A stretch of 64,000 nt of DNA from JAAZKA01 sp034926225 (GTDB lineage Bacteria; Bacillota; Clostridia; Oscillospirales; QAMX01), in NCBI GenBank assembly GCA_034926225.1, contig JAYFRF010000008.1:124001-188000 (forward strand), given 5' to 3'. The translations under genes were made by a program, and so were the position numbers. A model generated the notes under the pieces. The model did not search any database. It was given only the letters and a program-made list of their open reading frames with translations, and was not told the DNA's origin. Positions 32,806 through 42,370 of this stretch are shown piece after piece; position 1 is the stretch's first letter; the number at the start of each line of letters is the position of its first letter.

Positions 32806-34959
32806 TCACAGTGTAATGATATGCACCGTCGCGATACGATCCGCCGAGCCGACGGCCAGCGTACGCTCGTCATGCGACAGCACGATGCTTGACAGCACGT
32901 TCGATTCCGTCGGACGATAGAAGCCGACGCTGTTGTAACTCAGGATACCGAGCTGACGTAAGCCCTCGTCGTCGTCATAGGTGAAGATATAGCCCATGTC
33001 CTCTTCATCGCCTGCGACGCCCCAAAGCTTCGTCTTCGCAGCGTTCGTACACATGCAGCGTACCGGACCGTATGCGGCCGCGCCGCCGAGGCAGTAGACT
33101 TTCCCATCCGCGCTGACCATCGCCAAAAGCGCGTCCATCGTGCCGACGATCGCGCGCCCGTCATGCCACGCGGCTGTCGCAGACGCTTTCGCGCGGTACC
33201 GCCGTCCCGTGGCTTCCGGCAGCCGGATGCCTTCGTCCACGGCCACCGGCTGAGGCAGGATATTTGCGCGGAGCCATTCGCGATACTCGCCGTCGATCGC
33301 GGAAAAATCCTCGCGCGAGAGGATATCATGACCCTGAATGCGGAACACATACGCCGCCTCGCCGAAGCTCCCCTTCGCCCCGGTGACAACATGCAGCACA
33401 TCCTTCTCATCGAACGCCATACCGATCACCTTCGCGTCCTCGATATGGTCGCAGAGTTCGCCTTTTTCGCCGATCTCGCGCCAGATGCGTACAGGATATG
33501 CGCGATCGATCGGGAACGCCTGGAATGGGTTGTTTTCGCTGTTCTCCTCCCCCGCCGTATTCTTCCTCGCACGCGCCTCAGCACGCTTGCGGATTTCCTC
33601 GTCCGTCAGCCTGACCGGATAGAAAATCGAATGCGTCGTAACGGGTCCCTGTTCGTACATATATGGCCGGAACTCGGGTAAGTCAATGCGTACGACATCC
33701 GGGCCGTTCTCCCCAAAGCCGTGACCGACGTTGACAATATAGAGGATATCGCGGATATGGTCGCAAGCCATCTCCGTCGACCGGTTATGGACATAGTCCG
33801 GCGTACCGACCATCCCTAAAAGCTCAGGCTGGCCCCCATGCGTGATATCCCAGCGGCACAGATACTGCCCCGGGGTGTATCTGACATCCTCATCCGTGTC
33901 ATAAGGACGCGTCTGCAGAATATACCACAGCACACCGTATTTATCCATTGTCATGCAGTTGTTGCCCGTCGCGGACTTTGCCGACTGCGGACGCACAAGG
34001 TCGGTCACCTGCTCGCCATCCTTAAAGGGCAGAAGCTTGCCCGCCGATGTGATCTTTTTTGTCGCAAACTCGAGTCTATATAGGTCATAGGCATAAGGGT
34101 GGAACATGTAGAGGTATTTGCCGTCGGCGGAATTTTCCGCCTGCCCGAGGTAGCGGTACCATGTGTTGTTGACATACCGGGGATTCCCCTCGGGGGAGTA
34201 ATATGCCGGCACCTCTGCGCCGAGATCAACAAGTTTGTTCTCTTCCGTATCGATCATGAACGGGAAACCGGACTTCGTGCAGCCGTAGATATTGCCGTCC
34301 GCGCCGAGCGCCAGGCGGAAACAGAACACCTCGGCGGCTTTGCCGAGATCCTTCGTCACGCGGCGGGTATCGATATCGAAGCTGTAGACATGGCCGCGCA
34401 TGAAGCCGATCATGTAAAGGCGGCGGTGCTTCGGGTCATATTTCGCGCCGTAAATCGATTCGTGCGGCACGGGGGTACCCCAGCTTTCGGCATGCCCTGT
34501 TATCGGGTCGTAGACGAGAATCTGCGAACCGGGGAAGCCCTCCCAGACATGGTTCTGGTGTCCGAACGGCATCCATTCCGTATGATGCTTTGCGCGGTCG
34601 GTGGAATGCGTCGTCGCGATGACGAGGTAGTCCTCCGGCTTGTCGCCTGTCGGGATGAAGTTGATCGACGTATGCAGCTTGGAATGCGGCAGCTGGCGCT
34701 CCTGCGGCAAAACAAGGTCTCCCGCATAAAAGCAGAGCACGAGTTTGTTTGTGTCGCGGTCATAGCGCACGAGCTTTGCATGGTCGCATTTCCCGGATTC
34801 GGAGGAAAGCGTCGTATAGAAGGTGCCGTCGGGCGCGCAGTCGCCGTCCCAGCAGCAGTTGAAGTTCTCGTTGCCGGGCATCCAGGGCTTCGCCTCATGC
34901 ACACCGGTTTGATTGATCACGCGGTAATAATCGTCGGAAAACTGATCGAAGTAGTACAT
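32806..34959 (-). CDS. Unrecognised propeller-like protein, paralogue A of four
   Basis: 717 residues, no signal peptide or membrane span. I do not recognise the family. The N-terminal ~435 residues are repeated beta-strand blades with conserved FNCCWDG (about 33-39), GKCDHAKLVRYD (56-67), PHSKLHTSINF (91-101) and THSTDR..HHTEWMPFGH (117-134), then WEGFPGSQILVYDP and RLYMIGFMRGHVYSFD. A charged hinge (about 438-486) leads to a second half (487-717) with ILPQPV, GRRYRAKASATAAW, GPVRCMCTNAAKTKLWGVAGD and SNVLSSIVLS. The invariant His/Asp/Cys/Trp residues suggest an enzyme active site rather than a pure scaffold. It is last of the operon; AGGAGGCTAACT precedes the ATG. Confidence 0.8.
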   Translation of the reverse strand: MYYFDQFSDDYYRVINQTGVHEAKPWMPGNENFNCCWDGDCAPDGTFYTTLSSESGKCDHAKLVRYDRDTNKLVLCFYAGDLVLPQERQLPHSKLHTSINFIPTGDKPEDYLVIATTHSTDRAKHHTEWMPFGHQNHVWEGFPGSQILVYDPITGHAESWGTPVPHESIYGAKYDPKHRRLYMIGFMRGHVYSFDIDTRRVTKDLGKAAEVFCFRLALGADGNIYGCTKSGFPFMIDTEENKLVDLGAEVPAYYSPEGNPRYVNNTWYRYLGQAENSADGKYLYMFHPYAYDLYRLEFATKKITSAGKLLPFKDGEQVTDLVRPQSAKSATGNNCMTMDKYGVLWYILQTRPYDTDEDVRYTPGQYLCRWDITHGGQPELLGMVGTPDYVHNRSTEMACDHIRDILYIVNVGHGFGENGPDVVRIDLPEFRPYMYEQGPVTTHSIFYPVRLTDEEIRKRAEARARKNTAGEENSENNPFQAFPIDRAYPVRIWREIGEKGELCDHIEDAKVIGMAFDEKDVLHVVTGAKGSFGEAAYVFRIQGHDILSREDFSAIDGEYREWLRANILPQPVAVDEGIRLPEATGRRYRAKASATAAWHDGRAIVGTMDALLAMVSADGKVYCLGGAAAYGPVRCMCTNAAKTKLWGVAGDEEDMGYIFTYDDDEGLRQLGILSYNSVGFYRPTESNVLSSIVLSHDERTLAVGSADRIATVHIITL

Positions 34960-34969
34960 AGTTAGCCTC

Positions 34970-35821
34970 CTAAGAAATCCATTTATCGGGTGAAATCTCG
35001 GAAAAATCCCCCTCGCGGAAACCCGCGGCGGTCAGATATTTTTCCGCTTCCGTGCGGTGATCGGGATAATCCGGCGTATCGCTGTCCCTGCCGTGGCAGT
35101 CGGAGCCGTAGGTCATCGGGATTCCCTTTTCGAACATATACCGCAAAAATTCCGCGTATTGGCGGCGGAAAAACTCCGATAAACTCGGCGAGATCAGCAT
35201 ATTCACGTTACATTCGATGTATTTGCCATGCTCCAGGAGGTTTGCACCCAGTTCGTCGTGCATAGCGCGCGGTATGACAGAAAAATCGTCGTACCACGAG
35301 CGGTTGCAGGACCACGGATGCCCGAGAATCGTCACGCGCGGGTCGGCGGCGAGTGCCATCTGCTGCCTAAACCACTCGCGGATCTGTGCGTCGACGCCGT
35401 TGTCCACCGCCTTCACATCGGCCACGTCAGTGCGCCAGTGCGCTGCGCCGACGGCGTAGCGGATACCGAGCGTTCGCATCTCGTTAAGCGTCAGCGCAAG
35501 CTCGATGCCATACGGCGTATCCTGCGGCACGGGGACATACCCCTCACGCGTGCCAGTACGGGCGATATAGTCGTATTCCGGCGACGCTATCGGCGTAAAC
35601 TCCACGCCGAGGATCATCTCCGGAACGCTTTCGGCCGCCGCGCGGTAGTTTGCGGCCGATCGGCGGATGTTTTCCATGAATTTAGCATCGTTGAAGTTTG
35701 CGTGATCGGTCGTTCCGAAGCCGCGCAAGCCCTGCTCCCGCGCGCGTTTGATCAGCGTGTTAAGCGGGAGCTTTGCGTCGTAGGAAGCGTCGGTATGGAT
35801 ATGCCAGTCGGAGTGAATCAC
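34970..35821 (-). CDS. PHP-domain phosphoesterase/phosphatase
   Basis: 283 residues. The full PHP metal set is visible: HIH (Asp-Trp-His-Ile-His at about 4-8), TTDHANF, LGVEFTP, GAAHW, ILGHPW and YGSDCHG. PHP proteins hydrolyse phosphate esters such as histidinol phosphate or nucleotides, using two or three metals. The GTG start overlaps the stop of paralogue B by 4 bp, and paralogue A follows after 10 bp, so it is firmly part of the propeller operon. A role in dephosphorylating an intermediate of that pathway is inference. Confidence 0.87.
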   Translation of the reverse strand: MIHSDWHIHTDASYDAKLPLNTLIKRAREQGLRGFGTTDHANFNDAKFMENIRRSAANYRAAAESVPEMILGVEFTPIASPEYDYIARTGTREGYVPVPQDTPYGIELALTLNEMRTLGIRYAVGAAHWRTDVADVKAVDNGVDAQIREWFRQQMALAADPRVTILGHPWSCNRSWYDDFSVIPRAMHDELGANLLEHGKYIECNVNMLISPSLSEFFRRQYAEFLRYMFEKGIPMTYGSDCHGRDSDTPDYPDHRTEAEKYLTAAGFREGDFSEISPDKWIS

Positions 35822-37971
35822 TTTCCCATCGCCTCCGTATTCAAAAGATGCACGCAGGCCATCCGGTCGGCGTTGCCCACGGCAAGTATCTTCTCATCGG
35901 GGGACAACGCGACGGAGGTCAGCACATTGGCCTGCGTCGTACCGTAAAAGCCATGCGAATTATAGCTGATGATGCCAAGCTCGCGGATCCCGTGGCGGTC
36001 GTCGTAGCGGAACAGATATCCCATCCCCTCGAGGTCGCCCGCGACGCCATAAAGCACGGTTTTCGCCGCGTTTGCCGTCAGGCAGCGCACGGGGCCATTG
36101 GGCGCGCAGGTGCCGAGGTTAAAGACATGCCCGTCCGGGTACACGACCGCGAGGAGTCCGTCGCGCGTGCCGGCGATCGTGCGGCCCTGCGACCACGCGG
36201 CTGTCGCGGAGGCAATCGCGCGGTAGCGGCGTCCGGTGACTTCCGGCAGCTTGACGGTGTCGTCGAGGGTCACAGGCCAGGGCTCTACATGCGTACGGAG
36301 CCAATCGCGGTATTCGTCTTTCACAAGCCCCATATCGAGTCTGCCGCAGATGTCGCGTCCGCGTAAGGTGAAAACGTATTTCGCATGTTCAAAATCCGAT
36401 GGAACTCCTACCGCTCCGCCATCGCCCGTCACGACGTGGAGGATACCGTCTTCATCGTAAGCCATGCCGACGACGGACGCGTCCTCGATGTGCGCGGACG
36501 GCACCTTTTCGAAGATGCGCACGGGATAGCAGTCGGCGTCCGGCACCGGCTGGAACGGATTCGACGCCGTGACCTCTTCGCCGACGAATTTTTTCAGGCG
36601 TTCGTCGCGCTTTTGTTTTTCCTCATCGGTGAGCTCGCGCCGGCGCAGTGCCTCGTCCTCCGAGATCGGCCCCGGCTCGTACATATGGGGCTTGTAGGCT
36701 TTCATATCGATCGCGATCACGTCCGGACCGTCCGCGCCGAAGCCGCGTCCGACGTTGCAGCAATAGAGAATGTCGTTTGCGTGATCGTACTCCATCTCAC
36801 AGGTCAGGCGCTGGACGTTGCGGGGAGTACCGATGATGCCCAGGACCTCGGGCTGACGCCCCGCGTCGATGTCCCAGCGGCAGAGATAGCAGGGAATCGT
36901 ATACGTAAAGTCGGAGGCGTTCTTGATCTGCCAGCCGCGCATGGCATACCACAGCACGCCCTCGCCGTCGATTGCGAAGGTATAGGTCGCGTAGCAGCTT
37001 TCCTTGTTCGGCAGCTCGACGATACCGTCCTCAGGCAACATCCGTCCGGCGCAGGTGACCTCTCCCGTTGCGTAGTCATAGCGCCAGAGGTGATCGGTGC
37101 AGGGCGCGAGCATATACAAAAACTTCCCCGACGGGTGGCTCCGCGCAAGGCTCATCCAGCGGTACCAGGTATTGTTGATGTAGTTGTCCGGGTAATCCGG
37201 CACGCGGAAGTTTAAACTTTCAAGCTTATTTTCAGCGGTATTGACGCGGAAGAAATACCCCGCCTTGGAGCCGCCGTAGATGTTGCCGTCACCGCCGCGC
37301 GAGAGACGGTAGGAGCAGAACTCCATCCCGCGTCCGAGATCGACGATTTCTCTCGTATGAAGGTCATACGAATACACATGGCCGCGCATGAAGCCGACCA
37401 TATACAGACGGTTGTGAACAGGGTCATACTCTGCGCCGTAGATCGATTCGCGCGGAACGGGGGTACCGAGGCTCCACGCATGCCCCGATTTTGGGTCGTA
37501 AACGAGAATCTGGGAGCCGGGGTATCCCTCCCACAAGTCGGGCTGGTGGGCAAACGGCATCCATTCGGTATGATGGCGCGAGCGGTCGGTGGAGTGGGTC
37601 GTCGCAATGACGAGGTAGTCTTCGGGATTTGACAGATCGCCGTCAAATGAGCCGCGCGGGATGAAATCAATAGAGGTATGCAGCTTCGAGTGCGGCAGCT
37701 CCCGCTCACGCGGCATCACGATGTCGGCGGCGTAAAAGCACTCGACGAACTTGTTTTCGGCACGGTCATAGCGCATCAGACGGGCATGGTCGCATTTGCC
37801 GCCTTCGGAGGAATCGGTGAAGTAAAACACGCCGTCGGGGGAGAGAGCGCCGTCCCAGTTGCAATTGTAGTTTTCATATCCTGTTTCGGGAGGATACGCC
37901 TGCTGTACGCCGGTTTGATTGATCAGGCGGAAAGAATCGTCGGAAAAACGTTCAAAAACATACTTTTTCAT
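35818..37971 (-). CDS. Unrecognised propeller-like protein, paralogue B
   Basis: 717 residues, cytoplasmic, colinear with paralogue A over its full length. It keeps NCNWDGALSPDG, GKCDHARLMRYD, PHSKLHTSIDF, THSTDR..HHTEWMPFAH, WEGYPGSQILVYDP and the C-terminal GRRYRAIASATAAW, GPVRCLTANAAKTVLYGVAGD. It is more divergent in the blades after residue 250 and in the hinge (LTDEEKQKRDERLKKFVGEE). Its ATG overlaps the stop of paralogue C (ATGA), and its own stop overlaps the PHP start: two coupled junctions in a row. The function is unknown. Confidence 0.8.
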   Translation of the reverse strand: MKKYVFERFSDDSFRLINQTGVQQAYPPETGYENYNCNWDGALSPDGVFYFTDSSEGGKCDHARLMRYDRAENKFVECFYAADIVMPRERELPHSKLHTSIDFIPRGSFDGDLSNPEDYLVIATTHSTDRSRHHTEWMPFAHQPDLWEGYPGSQILVYDPKSGHAWSLGTPVPRESIYGAEYDPVHNRLYMVGFMRGHVYSYDLHTREIVDLGRGMEFCSYRLSRGGDGNIYGGSKAGYFFRVNTAENKLESLNFRVPDYPDNYINNTWYRWMSLARSHPSGKFLYMLAPCTDHLWRYDYATGEVTCAGRMLPEDGIVELPNKESCYATYTFAIDGEGVLWYAMRGWQIKNASDFTYTIPCYLCRWDIDAGRQPEVLGIIGTPRNVQRLTCEMEYDHANDILYCCNVGRGFGADGPDVIAIDMKAYKPHMYEPGPISEDEALRRRELTDEEKQKRDERLKKFVGEEVTASNPFQPVPDADCYPVRIFEKVPSAHIEDASVVGMAYDEDGILHVVTGDGGAVGVPSDFEHAKYVFTLRGRDICGRLDMGLVKDEYRDWLRTHVEPWPVTLDDTVKLPEVTGRRYRAIASATAAWSQGRTIAGTRDGLLAVVYPDGHVFNLGTCAPNGPVRCLTANAAKTVLYGVAGDLEGMGYLFRYDDRHGIRELGIISYNSHGFYGTTQANVLTSVALSPDEKILAVGNADRMACVHLLNTEAMGK

Positions 37972-40142
37972 ATCGTTTTCTCCTCTTGCTTCAGATCGAT
38001 CACATGTACGGTGCCGAGTCTGTCTGCGCCGCCGATCGCGAGAGTATGCTCGTCCGGCGACAGCGCGACGCTCGAGAGAATATTCGACGCGGAAGGACGG
38101 TAGAAGCCGATGGAGTCGTAGTTGAGCATGCCGAGCTGCCGCAGGCCGTTTCGGTCATCGTAGGAGAACACATACCCCATGTCGAGCTTGTCTCCCGCGA
38201 CGCCCCAAAGCTTCGTCTTCGCGGCGTTCGTGACCATACAGCGCACCGGACCGTACGCCGCCGCGCCTCCGAGGGAAAAGACCTCGCCTGCCTCGTCGAT
38301 CACGGCAAGCTGGGCGTCGCGCGTGCCGACGATGGTACGACCGCCGTTCCACTCCGCCGTCGCCGTCGCGTGGGCGCGATAGCGGCGTCCCGTGACCTCC
38401 GGCAGCCGGATATTCTCATCAAAGCACACCGGCTGCGGCAGGATATGCGTGCGCAGCCACTCGCGGTAGGCTTCCTTGATCGTACCGAAGTCCGCGCGGG
38501 ACTCGATCTCGCGGTAACGGATACGGAAAACGTACTTTGCTTCGTCAAACCGATCCGTCTCGCCGGTGACGACGTGCAGAATGCCGTCTTCGCCGTAGCA
38601 CATGCCGATGACCTCCGAATCCTCTGGACGCAGCACGGCGTTCCACAAACGGACGGGATACGCGTCGCGGTTTGGAAACGCGACAAAGGGGTTTGATTCC
38701 GTGACCTGTTCGCCCGCGCCGACCTTCCGACGCGCTTCCTCGCGTGCCATTTCCTCGGGGCTTGCGTGTCTCGGATAGATGCGCGGCTCTTCGGTATACG
38801 GGCCCTGTCGCTGCGCGACGGGCAATGCGTTCTGACACTGCCACCCTTGCGAAACCGCGCCGCTCGACCCAAGCTGCCTCCGAAACTCCGGCAGGTCGAT
38901 GCAGAGTACGCAGGGGCCCTTATGCCCAAATCCCGTACCGTGGTCAACGGTATAGATTCGGTCGGTCGCGGGGTCGTATTCCATTTCGACCGTGATGCCG
39001 TGGACACGCTCCGGCGTTCCCATCACGCCGATGTATTCCGGCGCCTTACCGTTTTCGATATCCCAACGCATGAGCTTCGAATAGTAGGGGTTTAACCGTA
39101 CATCCGTCGTATATTTATGCAGCGATATACGCAGTTCGTACCAGATCACGCCGTACTTATCCACCGCGAACGATCCGCAGCTGTAGTCCACCGCCGCGAA
39201 ATCGACGGGGAACAAGCCCTCGCCCGGCACCAGTCGGCCGGCTGTCGTAAACTCGCCGGTTTCGAAGTCATATTGGTACAGTTCCCAACCGGAGCTGTTC
39301 GTTAAGTACATGAACTTCCCCGACGGATGCATTCGCGCGCAGGTCAGGTAACGGTAATGCGTGTTGTTCGACAGCGCCCCCGGATAGTACGGCACCTGAC
39401 GGTGCAGATCCTCAAGGATGTTCTTTTCGGTATTGATGCGGTAATACTCGCCGGACTTTGTGCAGGAGTAAATATTGCCGTCTGAGGCGAGCGAGAGACG
39501 GTAGTTAAAGACCTCCGCGGCCTTGCCCAAGTCCTCCACCTTCCGCGTTTTGCAGTCCATGCTGTAGACATGCCCGCGCATGAAGCCGATCATATAGAGC
39601 CGGTCGTGCGCGGGATCATACTTCGCGCCGTAAATCGTTTCACGCGGCACGGGCGTCCCCCAGCTTTCGGCGTGTCCAGTATCGGGATCGAACATGAGAA
39701 TTTGCGAGCCGGGGAAGCCCTCCCAGATATCCGCGTGATGCGCGAAGGGCATCCATTCGGTATGTTGCGGCGCGCGGTCGGTGTTGTGAGTAACACCGAG
39801 GACGGTATAGCCGCAGCCGCCGGTCTTCGGGCGAAAGTTGATCGACGTATGGAATTTTGAATGCGGAAGCTGGCGCTTCTGCGGCATCACGACGTTGCCC
39901 ATGTAGACGCATTCTTCGACGGCGTTCTTATTGTAGTTATAGCGCACAAGCTTTGCGTGGTCGCATTTTCCGGCTTCGGAGGAGAGCGTATAGTAGAAGA
40001 CGCCGTCGGGGGAAAGCGCGCCGTCCCAGCAGGTGTTGAAGTTGCCGTTGCCTTCCTCATCGGGTTCGACCGCGCGGACGCCGGCCTGTGGTATCAGATG
40101 ATAATAATCCGGATCGTCATAGGATTTGAAAAGATAAGCCAT
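37968..40142 (-). CDS. Unrecognised propeller-like protein, paralogue C
   Basis: 724 residues, same architecture. It keeps NTCWDGALSPDG, GKCDHAKLVRYN, PHSKFHTSINF and EWMPFAHHADIWEGFPGSQI, but THSTDR is THNTDR here. Its hinge is longer, with a Gln/Ser-rich insert before HASPEEMAREEARRK. The C-terminal half retains GRRYRAHATATAEW and GPVRCMVTNAAKTKLWGVAGD. AAGGAGG precedes the ATG, 18 bp after the solute-binding lipoprotein gene. It is likely the second propeller translated from the transcript; function unknown. Confidence 0.8.
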   Translation of the reverse strand: MAYLFKSYDDPDYYHLIPQAGVRAVEPDEEGNGNFNTCWDGALSPDGVFYYTLSSEAGKCDHAKLVRYNYNKNAVEECVYMGNVVMPQKRQLPHSKFHTSINFRPKTGGCGYTVLGVTHNTDRAPQHTEWMPFAHHADIWEGFPGSQILMFDPDTGHAESWGTPVPRETIYGAKYDPAHDRLYMIGFMRGHVYSMDCKTRKVEDLGKAAEVFNYRLSLASDGNIYSCTKSGEYYRINTEKNILEDLHRQVPYYPGALSNNTHYRYLTCARMHPSGKFMYLTNSSGWELYQYDFETGEFTTAGRLVPGEGLFPVDFAAVDYSCGSFAVDKYGVIWYELRISLHKYTTDVRLNPYYSKLMRWDIENGKAPEYIGVMGTPERVHGITVEMEYDPATDRIYTVDHGTGFGHKGPCVLCIDLPEFRRQLGSSGAVSQGWQCQNALPVAQRQGPYTEEPRIYPRHASPEEMAREEARRKVGAGEQVTESNPFVAFPNRDAYPVRLWNAVLRPEDSEVIGMCYGEDGILHVVTGETDRFDEAKYVFRIRYREIESRADFGTIKEAYREWLRTHILPQPVCFDENIRLPEVTGRRYRAHATATAEWNGGRTIVGTRDAQLAVIDEAGEVFSLGGAAAYGPVRCMVTNAAKTKLWGVAGDKLDMGYVFSYDDRNGLRQLGMLNYDSIGFYRPSASNILSSVALSPDEHTLAIGGADRLGTVHVIDLKQEEKTI

Positions 40143-40160
40143 GGTTAGACCCTCCTTATT

Positions 40161-42347
40161 TCATTGACCTTCGGCGAGGTATACGGACACACGGCTCTGT
40201 ATCAACGCCGCTGTTTCCTCGCATGTCCTCACGCCGGCGTAGTAAGCCGGCAGCTCGTCGTAGATGATGTCCAGAATCGTATTGTCGCGGTAATCTCCGT
40301 AGCGGATACTGCGTACCAGCGCGTCAAACGTGGTGATGATTTCCGGCGTTGCGGCATAGATGTAATGGTAAGTATTATCCCTTGTGTAGCGTGTGCGCGC
40401 CTGTTCGACCCGTACACCGTCCACGATGTTATAATAATTGACCTGCGCCTCCGCCAGCATATCGGCATACGGCTTCTCCCACGCCGGGATATAATGGTAT
40501 CGGTGGATGCCGTTGTCGCTTCCGAGTACCTGAAAGTAGCTTTCGTCGTCGGTTATTAGGAAATGCAGGAATGCCCACGCGGCATCCGGTCTTTCACAGG
40601 CAGTCGTAATGCCGTACAGCTCCATCACCTGCGCGATCGTTCCGACGCCGTCCTCCGACGGATAGCCGGTGACCGTCAGACCGCCATCGAGCGTCTGGCA
40701 ACTGATCTGATAGCTGTCCACGCTGGAATACGCTTCCATTTTCAGCAATGCCCGGCCGTCGAGCAGTCTGTCGACCGCCGACTCCTCCAAGTCCTCGATG
40801 GTCTCCGGGAAGCGTGCGCAAAGCTCTAATATCTTATAAAATCCTTCGTTTTCAAAATCACACACGCCGTTTTCATAGTCAACAAAGGCTGCTTGTACAG
40901 TAAAGGCAAAAAAATCAAAGGCTTTTGCACGCGGGATGTTTGCCACCGGCTGGATGACTCCCGGGTTCTCATCCAGCAACATGGCAAACTCCTCCACGCG
41001 CAGTCCATCGTCGGCGCGGTTTCCCACAACTTCCGGCAGCGCGCTCATTGTTGAAATAAGAAAGCGCGGCGAAATCCCCGCCAGCTTGTCCTTGTATTCC
41101 CACAGCACACGAATGTTGGGTAAAATGCCGCCCAGCTCCGTGTCGCCGTCGACATACGCGGACAAATCCAGCAACAGCCCTTTATCCATGTAGCTTTTAT
41201 ACGGCAAATACCGCAGCTCGAGCATATCGGGACATTTCCCCGCGATCATATCGAGATGCAGCCGATCCTCCCCTTCCCGCCAGCCGTCGTCCGTGTTATA
41301 GACGGAATAATCCGCGAGTTCCACGCGATAGTCCGCGCTTTGCATGTTAAAACGGAGAATCGCCGCCTTTAAGTCCCGGTTGTTCCCCGTAACGCCGATG
41401 GTCAGCACCGTTTTACGCTCCTCCGCCGTTGCCCGACGCAGAATCCGCAGCGAAAGTGTTCCCCCGTCGTTATAGGCATAGCAAAGCGTCGGCTCGCCGC
41501 CGGAAAGCCCCGATGCAAGAGCGGTGATCTCCTCGGCGATCGCGTCCGCGTCGGAGAAGGCAAAAAGCCGGGTGACGGAGGCGTCGGAGAGCGTAAAACC
41601 CGCTGCATCCGACCCGTAGAGATAAAGATCATACACGCTGTCACCCGGTGCGAGACGGGTATACCCCGTAGAATAGGTCTGCGAAAAGCCGTTTCGGGTA
41701 TCCGCATCGCAGATGCACATAACCGCGCCGTCCGGACGCGCGACCGCTGCCGCCGCACGTCCGTCGGAGAGCCTTGCAAGCGCTGTCACACCAGTCACAG
41801 CCACGGATAAGCGCCGTTTTCCATCCGCGCCGTACGCCGCCAGTCTTCCTCCCGCGTATAGCCAGGCTGTCCCCTCACCGTCCTGCACCGCCACGGGATT
41901 GGTGAACGCTTCACCGTTTTCACCATACAGTTCGGTGACGTCTGCGCGGGCAAGCTCTGTTCCCGTATTATCCAGCCGGACGAGTGTGTGCGACACGTAG
42001 GAGCTGTTCCGGCGAACGCTCTCCACGAGCCACAGCGGTTCGCCGTCTTTTCCCGGCAGCAGAAGCGTCGGATGCGCATCCCCCGAAATCTCATACGGGA
42101 AACGCGTAGAATTTCCCTCCGCGTCGACGAAATAGGTACCCAAAACGCCGTCCTTTGCGGTGATCATCCACAGCTGCCCGTCGCCTGTCGGCATCGTATT
42201 GGAGATAAAAGTCAGCGGTGTTTCGAGCGTATCCGAACGATACGCGAGCGCGGCGTCAAGCCTGGCGACCGCCGTCTGGGACGGGGCGGCCGCGCAGGCG
42301 CATAGCAGCAAAAGCGATACGATCAGCCATAAAAGTCTGCGCGGCAT
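40161..42347 (-). CDS. Lipoprotein: propeller-like N-half fused to family-1-type solute-binding half
   Basis: 728 residues from the ATG at 42347 (AGGGAGGGG upstream). A signal peptide with an L-C-A-C lipobox puts lipidation at Cys18. The first ~330 residues are beta-rich repeats (DGQLWMITAKDG, GTAWLYAGGRLAAYGADGKRR) like a sensor or propeller domain. From TIGVTGNNRDLKAAILRFN onward the chain resembles an extracellular sugar-binding protein family 1 fold (DMIAGKCPDML, GLLLDLSAYVDGD, AWAFLHFLITDDESYF). No transporter permease or ATPase is nearby. It may capture a ligand for, or report it to, the cytoplasmic propeller proteins (inference). Confidence 0.75.
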   Translation of the reverse strand: MPRRLLWLIVSLLLLCACAAAPSQTAVARLDAALAYRSDTLETPLTFISNTMPTGDGQLWMITAKDGVLGTYFVDAEGNSTRFPYEISGDAHPTLLLPGKDGEPLWLVESVRRNSSYVSHTLVRLDNTGTELARADVTELYGENGEAFTNPVAVQDGEGTAWLYAGGRLAAYGADGKRRLSVAVTGVTALARLSDGRAAAAVARPDGAVMCICDADTRNGFSQTYSTGYTRLAPGDSVYDLYLYGSDAAGFTLSDASVTRLFAFSDADAIAEEITALASGLSGGEPTLCYAYNDGGTLSLRILRRATAEERKTVLTIGVTGNNRDLKAAILRFNMQSADYRVELADYSVYNTDDGWREGEDRLHLDMIAGKCPDMLELRYLPYKSYMDKGLLLDLSAYVDGDTELGGILPNIRVLWEYKDKLAGISPRFLISTMSALPEVVGNRADDGLRVEEFAMLLDENPGVIQPVANIPRAKAFDFFAFTVQAAFVDYENGVCDFENEGFYKILELCARFPETIEDLEESAVDRLLDGRALLKMEAYSSVDSYQISCQTLDGGLTVTGYPSEDGVGTIAQVMELYGITTACERPDAAWAFLHFLITDDESYFQVLGSDNGIHRYHYIPAWEKPYADMLAEAQVNYYNIVDGVRVEQARTRYTRDNTYHYIYAATPEIITTFDALVRSIRYGDYRDNTILDIIYDELPAYYAGVRTCEETAALIQSRVSVYLAEGQ

Positions 42348-42370
42348 AAGAAGCCCCTCCCTATTCAATT

